A stretch of 61,446 nucleotides of DNA, taken from positions 1 through 61,446 of the forward strand of contig CAMVQS010000005.1 in assembly GCA_947169685.1 (NCBI GenBank), given 5' to 3'. The translations under genes and the position numbers were made by a program. The stretch is from an uncultured Prevotella sp. GTDB lineage: Bacteria > Bacteroidota > Bacteroidia > Bacteroidales > Bacteroidaceae. Under the pieces are notes generated by a model. The model ran no database searches. It was not told where the DNA came from and saw nothing but the letters and a program-made list of their open reading frames with translations. How positions within the stretch are numbered: position 1 is the first letter of the stretch; the number at the start of each line of letters is the position of its first letter. Shown here piece by piece: positions 55,529 to 61,446 of the stretch.

Positions 55529-56356
55529 TCAATACTTCGTAGTGTCCAGGTCCGACGCCTTGCCGGTAAACTGAGGATCTCGCTTCTCCAGGAAAGCATG
55601 TATGCCTTCCAAATAATCGGCGCCCTGATATACCCGTGTGCGATAGGCATTAATGCGTTCAAAGCTCTCAGAGGGTATCACGGCAGAAGACTTCGAGAGA
55701 ATACGGAACTGCCGTTTGATGGCGCTGATACTCAGCACGGAGTTACGACGCAAGGGCACGAGGAAGTGCTCTTCGAGCACAGCGTCAAGCTCCTCACGGG
55801 GTGCCACGCGGTTGATCAGTCCGACGTTCAAGGCGTCGTTTGCCTCTATGGGTGTGGCAAGGAAGAACATCTCACGGGCCTTGTTCAGTCCCAGTTGGTT
55901 GATAAAGTGCAGGAGTCCCGAAGCATTATAAGGTATTCCGATTTTGGCCGGAGTAATGGCAAAAGTGGCATTGTCGGAAGCGATAATCATGTCACAGCTG
56001 AGACACAGGTCACAGGCTCCACCCCACACCGTACCGTCAACACAGGCAATGACAGGAATGGCTACCTCCTGAATCTTATGAAGCATACGTTCCATAGGCA
56101 CGTCGTAGGCCAGCGGGTCGCTGCCGTCCTGCGGCAACTCACGGATGTCGTGACCAGCGCTCCACACGCCGTGGCTGCACTGGGCCTTGATGACAATGGC
56201 CACACACTCCCTGCGGTATCCCTCGTCAAGAGCACGTACAAGGTCACGACACATCTCTTCACTCAGGCAGTTAAGCCTCTTGGGGTTCTGCATTTCTATA
56301 AAACACACGCGGTCTTTGATGCTGACGCTGACCAGACTATTCTTCTCTTGTTCCAT
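55529..56356 (-). CDS. scpB: Methylmalonyl-CoA decarboxylase (ScpB-like crotonase)
   Basis: The protein has 275 residues from the ATG at 56356; earlier in-frame starts (TTG, ATG) run into a repeat. It has the crotonase-fold marks of ScpB/YgfG: WSAGHDIRELPQDGSDPLAYD, DGTVWGGACDLCL, ITPAKIGIPYNASGL and a late YLEGIHAFLEKRDPQF. ScpB decarboxylates methylmalonyl-CoA to propionyl-CoA without biotin or Na+. In a succinate/propionate-forming Bacteroidales this fits the last part of the propionate route. It lies between an SLC13 dicarboxylate-type transporter and the GSCFA gene on one transcript. Confidence 0.88.
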   Translation of the reverse strand: MEQEKNSLVSVSIKDRVCFIEMQNPKRLNCLSEEMCRDLVRALDEGYRRECVAIVIKAQCSHGVWSAGHDIRELPQDGSDPLAYDVPMERMLHKIQEVAIPVIACVDGTVWGGACDLCLSCDMIIASDNATFAITPAKIGIPYNASGLLHFINQLGLNKAREMFFLATPIEANDALNVGLINRVAPREELDAVLEEHFLVPLRRNSVLSISAIKRQFRILSKSSAVIPSESFERINAYRTRVYQGADYLEGIHAFLEKRDPQFTGKASDLDTTKY

Positions 56357-56361
56357 AATCA

Positions 56362-56390
56362 TAATTATCAATTTTCAATTCTCAATTATA
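56362..56390. repeat. Heptamer tandem array between the SLC13 and scpB genes
   Basis: TCAATT-type units (TCAATTT, TCAATTC, TCAATTA) follow with period 7 in the 34-base gap between two operon genes. It is the same unit as in mtnN. Confidence 0.85.
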
Positions 56391-57914
56391 TTACACTCCC
56401 ATCACAGCCTTTACCAGCCAGATAACAATAGGCACAGTAATGACAAAGACACCGATGACGTCAATAATGAAGCCCGACTTGACCATCTTCGTGATAGGCA
56501 CCATACCCGAGGCATAGACGATGGCATTGGGAGGGGTGGAGACAGGCATCATAAAACCTAATGACGACGACAGGGCGATGCCGACAGCCACAGGCACAGG
56601 GCTGAAGCCCATCGAAACGGCTGTGCTAATGGCAATAGAGCCCATGAGGTTAATGGCTGCAGTATGCGAGGTAAACTCCGCCAGCAGCAGGGTGACGAAG
56701 CAGAAAAGCGCTACGAAGAACCACTCTGACGGCGTAGTGCCCAGCAGGTCCTTGATGCCTCCGCCCACCCAGTCAGAAAGACCGGTGGAGTAAATGAGGC
56801 TACCCAGTGCCAGTCCACCGCCGAACAGCAGCAACGTGCTCCAGTCTATACCTTCCAGTCCGTCTTTCCACGTCATGGTCATCTCACCTTTCTTCGCATC
56901 TACAGGCAGGAAGAACAACAGCAGGGCACCTACCATCGCAGCAAGTCCTTCGGGCACATGACTGTCGTAGAACTTGATGACAGACGACTGCGGGCCATAG
57001 ATCAGACTCAGCACGCTGGGCAGTATCCACAGCACAACAGCTACGCTGAACGCCAGCACCGTGTTCTTCTGCGCCCGGGTCCATTTTCCCAGTTCAGCAG
57101 CCCGCTGGCGTATCATCTGCTGAGCACCCTCAATACGTGCCACGTCGGCAGGGAACATCCACATCAATACCAAGGAGGCCACGATGAAGAAGACAACCAT
57201 AGCCACTACGCCCCAAACCATCCAGTCGAAAAACGATATCGTGGGAGCAGTAGGTGCCAGCTGTTCCAGGAACCCCATCATCATGAGGTTCGGCGGGGTA
57301 CCGATGGGTGTCAGCACGCCACCTATGGAGCAGGCATAGGCCGTCATTAGCATCAGCCCCGTGGCATATTTGTAATTCTTCAGGTCAATGATTTTCCCGT
57401 TTTGCGCCATCATGTCACGAATAGTCTCCAGGAGACCCAGCGATATGGGAAACATCATGGCACAGGTTGCCGTGTTGCTTACCCACCCGGAACAAATAAT
57501 ACACACCAACCCGATGGCAAGGAAGATGCGGCGTGGAGAGTCACCCACCCACTTCATCGACATGATGCCATAGGCAATCCGCTTGTCCAGCCCGTTCACC
57601 ATCATGGCCTTGGCAAGCAGGAAACCTCCCATAAACAGGAAGATCATGGGGTTGGCAAAATTGGCAAAGGCGTCACTCATCGGAGCCACACCCAGCAGCA
57701 CACAGAGCGTTGGGCCCAACAGCGAGGTAACGGCAATGGGTACCGGTTCCGTAATCCACCACACGGCAACCATGGCCATGATGGCAAGCAGATGATGGGC
57801 TTCCTCATTGATTCCCTCAATAGGCAGCATCCACAGCACGACAGCACACAGCGGTCCCAGCAGGGCACCTGCGGCGCGGCGTTTCTTGTCGAATGAGTTG
57901 TTTTCTTGTTTCAT
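56391..57914 (-). CDS. SLC13/DASS-family sodium-coupled anion transporter
   Basis: This 507-residue membrane protein has about eleven helices. It has the two SNT-type sodium/substrate motifs of the family, SNTATCAMMFP in the first half and a second-half equivalent near FTSHTAAINL. It also carries TPIGTPPNLMM and VSTPPNAIVYASG. Known relatives import dicarboxylates such as succinate, or sulfate, with Na+. As first gene of an operon with methylmalonyl-CoA decarboxylase, a role in succinate traffic is likely but inferred. Confidence 0.92.
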   Translation of the reverse strand: MKQENNSFDKKRRAAGALLGPLCAVVLWMLPIEGINEEAHHLLAIMAMVAVWWITEPVPIAVTSLLGPTLCVLLGVAPMSDAFANFANPMIFLFMGGFLLAKAMMVNGLDKRIAYGIMSMKWVGDSPRRIFLAIGLVCIICSGWVSNTATCAMMFPISLGLLETIRDMMAQNGKIIDLKNYKYATGLMLMTAYACSIGGVLTPIGTPPNLMMMGFLEQLAPTAPTISFFDWMVWGVVAMVVFFIVASLVLMWMFPADVARIEGAQQMIRQRAAELGKWTRAQKNTVLAFSVAVVLWILPSVLSLIYGPQSSVIKFYDSHVPEGLAAMVGALLLFFLPVDAKKGEMTMTWKDGLEGIDWSTLLLFGGGLALGSLIYSTGLSDWVGGGIKDLLGTTPSEWFFVALFCFVTLLLAEFTSHTAAINLMGSIAISTAVSMGFSPVPVAVGIALSSSLGFMMPVSTPPNAIVYASGMVPITKMVKSGFIIDVIGVFVITVPIVIWLVKAVMGV

Positions 57915-57931
57915 TTTAGGTTTTATGGGTG

Positions 57932-57962
57932 CAAATATAAATAATTGTTACCACAAAACAAA
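57932..57962 (-). promoter_or_regulatory. Promoter of the SLC13-scpB-GSCFA operon
   Basis: On the minus strand TTTG (57959-57962) and TATATTTG (57932-57939) are 19 bases apart, 17 bases before the start codon. Confidence 0.7.
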
Positions 57963-57977
57963 AGATTCTTCCAAGAA

Positions 57978-58009
57978 TTTGGACGTTACGGAAAAAAGTC
58001 CTACTTTTG
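57978..58009 (+). promoter_or_regulatory. Promoter of murF-alr
   Basis: TTTG (57978-57981) and TACTTTTG (58002-58009) are 20 bases apart, 24 bases before the start codon. It is divergent from the SLC13 promoter. Confidence 0.75.
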
Positions 58010-58033
58010 CACCGTTAAGTTGACACATCGGAC

Positions 58034-60475
58034 ATGAATTACTCAATAGAAAAAATCACAACGCTCATTGGAGCACGACGTATCGGCACTGCCGACGCAC
58101 AAATAGGATGGCTGTTGACTGACAGTCGTTCCCTTTGTTTCCCTGAAGAAACATTATTCTTTGCATTGAAAAGCAGCCGCAACGACGGCCATCGGTATAT
58201 AGAGGACCTGTATCGTCGAGGTGTCAGGAACTTCGTGGTGGAAGCTCTCCCCTCGAGGGACTACAAGGACGCCAACTTCCTCGTCGTCCCCTCCACACTC
58301 GCAGCCCTGCAGCGACTGGCCGAACGCCATCGCGACGAGTTCAACTGCCCCGTAGTGGGTATCACGGGCTCCAACGGCAAGACCATGGTGAAGGAGTGGC
58401 TCTATCAGGTGCTGTCGCCCGACCATAACGTGACACGCTCACCCAAGAGCTATAACTCACAGATTGGCGTACCCCTCTCCGTGTGGCTGCTCAACGAGCA
58501 GACCGACGTGGCACTTATTGAGGCAGGCATCAGTCAGCCAGGTGAGATGCAGGCACTGGCCGACATCATTCAGCCCACCATCGGCGTATTCACGTCGTTG
58601 GGTCCTGCCCATCAGAAGAACTTCCGCTCGATGGAAGAGAAATGCATGGAGAAACTGCTGCTGTTCCATGATGCCAAGGTCATTATCTACAATGCTGACG
58701 ACGACCTTGTCAGCCGTTGCATCCGTCGTAGTGGCTTCAAGGGACAGCGCATCGGCTGGCACAAAGAGTTGGTCGGCGATAAGATACAGATCAGCCTCCA
58801 CTCTTCACCCTCCACCCTTCACCTTCCACCCTCCACCTTATACAGCCTCCCCTTCATCGATGAGGCCAGCGTGGAATGCTCGTTAGCCGTTGCCGCTACA
58901 GCCCTCTATTTAGGCGTGACACCTGAGCAGCTGCGTGAGCGAATGGCTCGTCTGGAACCCGTTGCCATGCGCTTAGAAGTCAAGGAGGGGCAACATGGAT
59001 GTACGCTCATCAACGACTCCTACAACTCCGATATCAATTCTCTGGACATAGCCCTCGACTTCATGGCGCGGCGTGAAGAGACCAAGCGTACGCTCATTCT
59101 AAGCGACATTCATCAGAGTGGCATGGACTACGACGAGTTATACAAGCGGGTCAACGAGCTATGCGTCCAGCGTGGCGTGAGCAAACTGATAGGCATCGGT
59201 ACCCGCATGGCGTCGAAGAGCAATCTGATTACCGTTGCCGAAAAACACTTCTTCCCCACCACTGAAGGGTTCCTTGCCAGCGATACCTTCCGTTCGCTAC
59301 ACGACGAAGTCATCCTCATCAAGGGAGCACGCGCCTTTGGCTTCGACCGCATTACCGAGCAGCTTGAGCAGAAGGTACACGAGACCATTCTCGAGGTCAA
59401 CCTGAATGCTGTGGTGGATAACCTGAACTATTACCGTTCGTTCCTCAAGCCCGAGACGAAGATCGTATGTATGGTCAAGGCCGATGCCTACGGAGCAGGT
59501 GCTGTGGAGGTGGCGAAGACACTGCAGGACCATCGCGTGGATTATCTGGCAGTGGCAGTGGCCGACGAGGGTGTGGAGCTGCGTCGCAACGGCATCACGC
59601 AGAACATCATGATTATGAACCCCGAGATGACCGCCTTCAAGACCATGTTCGACTACGACTTGGAGCCGGAAGTCTATTCCTTCCGACTGATGGAGGCACT
59701 TATCCGTGCCGCCGAGAAGGAAGGTATTACCGACTGGCCTGTTCATATCAAGCTCGACACAGGCATGCACCGACTGGGTTTTGACCCCGATAAGGACATG
59801 GACGATCTCATCAGCCGACTGAAGCACCAGAACGCCATCATACCACGTTCGGTATTCTCCCACTTCGTGGGCTCCGACAGCGACGACTTCGACAATTTCT
59901 CGCGTATGCAGTTCGAGAAGTTCGACCGTGCCAGCCTTCAGCTGCAGGGTGCCTTCTCTCATCATATCCTGCGCCACATGGATAATTCCGCAGGCATCGA
60001 GCACTTCCCCGAGCGTCAGCTCGACATGTGCCGCCTGGGATTGGGACTGTATGGCGTTGACCCGCGCGACAACCGCATGCTGAGCACAGTCAGCACGCTG
60101 AAGACCACCATCCTCCAACTGCGTCACGTACCCAAGGAAGAGACGGTAGGCTACAGCCGCAAGGGCATCCTGACGCGCGACAGCCTCATTGCCGCCATCC
60201 CCATAGGCTATGCCGACGGTCTGAACCGCCACCTGGGACGCGGCGCCTGCTACTGTCTGGTCAATGGACAAAAGGCGCCTTACGTGGGCAATATCTGCAT
60301 GGACGTGGCGATGATTGACGTGACCGACGTTCCCGACGTGCATGAGGGCGACACGGTGGAAATCTTCGGCAGTAACCTGCCCGTCACCGTACTCAGCGAC
60401 GTGCTCGACACCATCCCCTACGAAGTCCTGACTGCCGTCAGCGGCCGCGTCAAGAAGGTGTATTTCCAGGATTAG
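58034..60475 (+). CDS. murF-alr: Bifunctional MurF ligase/alanine racemase
   Basis: The protein has 813 residues. The N-terminal half is the UDP-MurNAc-tripeptide:D-Ala-D-Ala ligase (MurF), with the ATP-binding GITGSNGKTMVKEWL and SPKSYNSQIGVPL. From about residue 455 the second half is a PLP-dependent alanine racemase with VKADAYGAGAVEVA, where Lys482 binds PLP, and a late RVKKVYFQD end. The fusion makes D-Ala and uses D-Ala-D-Ala in peptidoglycan precursor synthesis; it is the usual form in Bacteroidetes. A heptamer array (58795-58838) adds a Ser/Pro/Leu/His-rich loop in the MurF central domain. Confidence 0.96.
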   Translation: MNYSIEKITTLIGARRIGTADAQIGWLLTDSRSLCFPEETLFFALKSSRNDGHRYIEDLYRRGVRNFVVEALPSRDYKDANFLVVPSTLAALQRLAERHRDEFNCPVVGITGSNGKTMVKEWLYQVLSPDHNVTRSPKSYNSQIGVPLSVWLLNEQTDVALIEAGISQPGEMQALADIIQPTIGVFTSLGPAHQKNFRSMEEKCMEKLLLFHDAKVIIYNADDDLVSRCIRRSGFKGQRIGWHKELVGDKIQISLHSSPSTLHLPPSTLYSLPFIDEASVECSLAVAATALYLGVTPEQLRERMARLEPVAMRLEVKEGQHGCTLINDSYNSDINSLDIALDFMARREETKRTLILSDIHQSGMDYDELYKRVNELCVQRGVSKLIGIGTRMASKSNLITVAEKHFFPTTEGFLASDTFRSLHDEVILIKGARAFGFDRITEQLEQKVHETILEVNLNAVVDNLNYYRSFLKPETKIVCMVKADAYGAGAVEVAKTLQDHRVDYLAVAVADEGVELRRNGITQNIMIMNPEMTAFKTMFDYDLEPEVYSFRLMEALIRAAEKEGITDWPVHIKLDTGMHRLGFDPDKDMDDLISRLKHQNAIIPRSVFSHFVGSDSDDFDNFSRMQFEKFDRASLQLQGAFSHHILRHMDNSAGIEHFPERQLDMCRLGLGLYGVDPRDNRMLSTVSTLKTTILQLRHVPKEETVGYSRKGILTRDSLIAAIPIGYADGLNRHLGRGACYCLVNGQKAPYVGNICMDVAMIDVTDVPDVHEGDTVEIFGSNLPVTVLSDVLDTIPYEVLTAVSGRVKKVYFQD
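58795..58838 (+). repeat. Heptamer tandem array inside murF-alr
   Basis: CCTCCAC, TCTTCAC and related 7-base units follow for six units, in frame, encoding about 15 extra residues. Confidence 0.88.
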
Positions 60476-60479
60476 TGTT

Positions 60480-60493
60480 TGTAAACGTTTACA
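60480..60493. promoter_or_regulatory. LacI-family-type operator palindrome
   Basis: TGTAAACGTTTACA is a perfect 14-bp palindrome with a central CG, the classic shape of LacI/GalR-family operators. It lies 45 bases upstream of the -7 element and about 90 bases before the transporter start. No LacI-type regulator is encoded in the window. Confidence 0.5.
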
Positions 60494-60498
60494 TGAAA

Positions 60499-60531
60499 AT
60501 GTTTAATGTTTAATGTTTAATGTTTAATGTT
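60499..60531 (+). repeat. Heptamer tandem array in the transporter promoter
   Basis: ATGTTTA is repeated four times with a partial fifth, directly upstream of TACCTTTG, where a -33 element would be expected. Confidence 0.9.
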
Positions 60532-60537
60532 TTTTCG

Positions 60538-60545
60538 TACCTTTG
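60538..60545 (+). promoter_or_regulatory. -7 element of the MFS transporter gene
   Basis: TACCTTTG lies 39 bases before the start codon at 60585. The repeat array occupies the -33 region. Confidence 0.7.
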
Positions 60546-60584
60546 CATGCATATTAGGCTAAAACAAATAAATAATTATAAGAA

Positions 60585-61446
60585 ATGAGTGCTGTACAAA
60601 CTACGAAAATGACCAACTACCGTTGGATTATTTGTGCGATGTTGTTCTTCGCAACAACAGTAAACTACATGGACCGTCAGGTGCTCTCGCTGACGTGGAA
60701 AGACTTTATTGCCCCCGAGTTCCACTGGACCGATGAAGACTATGGCATCATCACTTCCGTGTTCTCCATCCTTTATGCCGTCTTCTGCCTCTTCGCAGGT
60801 AAGTTCATCGACTGGATGGGCACCAAGAAAGGTTACCTATGGGCCATCTTCGTCTGGTCGCTGGGTGCCTGTCTGCACGCAGGCTGCGGATGGGTGACCA
60901 TGCAGTGGGAGGGACTGGACAGCATCGAGGCACTGAAAGCCGTTGAGGCAGGCTCCATGACCGCCCTGAGCATTGCTACCGTGAGCGTCTGGCTGTTCCT
61001 GTTCTGCCGCTCAGTGTTGGCATTGGGTGAAAGTGGAAACTTCCCCGCAGCCATCAAGGTGACGGCCGAATATTTCCCGAAGAAGGACCGTGCCTTTGCC
61101 ACGTCGCTGTTTAATGCTGGTGCCTCTGTTGGTGCCCTTGCTGCCCCCATCAGCATCCCGCCGTTGGCTGAGGCATTTGGCTGGGAGATGGCATTTGTTA
61201 TCATCGGTGCCCTGGGTTTTGTTTGGATGGCACTGTGGGTATTCATCTACGACAAGCCCAACAAGTCCAAGCACGTCAATACAGCAGAGCTTACCTATAT
61301 CAATCAGGACGTGGAAACCGACGAAGATCCCAAAGACGCCAACGACGAGGGCGAGCAGATGAGCTATGCCAAGGCCTTCACCTACAAGCAGACCTGGTCG
61401 TTCATCGTGGGTAAGTTCATGACCGACGGCGTGTGGTGGTTCTACC
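60585..61446 (+). CDS. MFS transporter, hexuronate (ExuT) type, 3' end outside window
   Basis: At least 287 residues are encoded before the window ends. The protein has the first six helices of a major-facilitator transporter, with NYMDRQVLSLTWKDF, the loop motif GKFIDWMGTKKGY, and RSVLALGESGNFPAAIKVTAEYFPKKDRAFATSLFNAG. These are the anion:cation symporter/ExuT marks. The family imports hexuronates such as galacturonate or glucuronate with H+. The operator-like palindrome upstream suggests sugar-dependent control. A charged insert (about 228-262) lies between the two halves. Confidence 0.88.
   Translation, partial: MSAVQTTKMTNYRWIICAMLFFATTVNYMDRQVLSLTWKDFIAPEFHWTDEDYGIITSVFSILYAVFCLFAGKFIDWMGTKKGYLWAIFVWSLGACLHAGCGWVTMQWEGLDSIEALKAVEAGSMTALSIATVSVWLFLFCRSVLALGESGNFPAAIKVTAEYFPKKDRAFATSLFNAGASVGALAAPISIPPLAEAFGWEMAFVIIGALGFVWMALWVFIYDKPNKSKHVNTAELTYINQDVETDEDPKDANDEGEQMSYAKAFTYKQTWSFIVGKFMTDGVWWFY

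Overview
The window looks like a chromosomal segment of a Bacteroidales bacterium, most likely Prevotella or a close relative. The evidence is the repeated Bacteroidetes promoter form (TTTG or TTG, about 19-20 bases, then TAnnTTTG a few bases before the start codon), Bacteroidetes-style gene fusions (MurF-Alr, Fkp, a long NusB), WG-repeat and Sel1-like secreted proteins, a GSCFA protein and a DUF5606 protein. No rRNA or tRNA gene and no CRISPR array was seen.

Bases 1-5,900 are a visibly AT-rich defence island: a 5'-truncated Eco57I-like restriction-modification enzyme, a small protein and a larger protein sharing one domain, a DUF2971 protein, an AbiH-family protein, and unidentified small and membrane-anchored proteins. 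Two extra copies of a restriction-enzyme C-terminal tail lie between the cargo genes, which suggests successive cassette insertion at the 3' end of the enzyme gene.

Bases 5,900-22,300 are core housekeeping: nusB-yajC-ybbR-coaE-DUF5606 (minus strand), rplY-pth-hslR-antiporter, a lipid-linked operon (CDP-alcohol phosphotransferase, flippase-like protein, HD hydrolase), an aldose epimerase with a secreted hydrolase, mnmA, and two tandem sensor kinases. The first kinase lacks its phospho-accepting histidine.

Bases 22,300-30,200 are accessory: a Sel1-repeat protein behind a structured leader, small secreted proteins, and an operon of four WG-repeat genes plus a fifth one built from a 105-bp repeat. 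It ends in a 460-base gene-free stretch holding a 22-base repeat array and two composite palindromic modules.

Bases 30,200-46,400 hold a Ser/Thr kinase with NhaD, a saccharopine-dehydrogenase-like gene, recA, dnaK, gltS, a secreted esterase, and typA-mtnN-luxS (methyl-cycle recycling and AI-2). Bases 46,400-48,050 hold a second 22-base array, a strongly structured RNA with its own promoter and terminator, a decayed secreted-protein gene and a hairpin cluster. The rest carries YfhO, L-fucose import and activation (fucP divergent from fkp), GSCFA/methylmalonyl-CoA decarboxylase/SLC13, murF-alr and a hexuronate-type MFS transporter that runs off the window.

The most striking cross-cutting signal is a set of about 14 short tandem arrays with different sequences but the same period of 7 bases. 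They lie both in promoters and, in frame, inside conserved enzymes.
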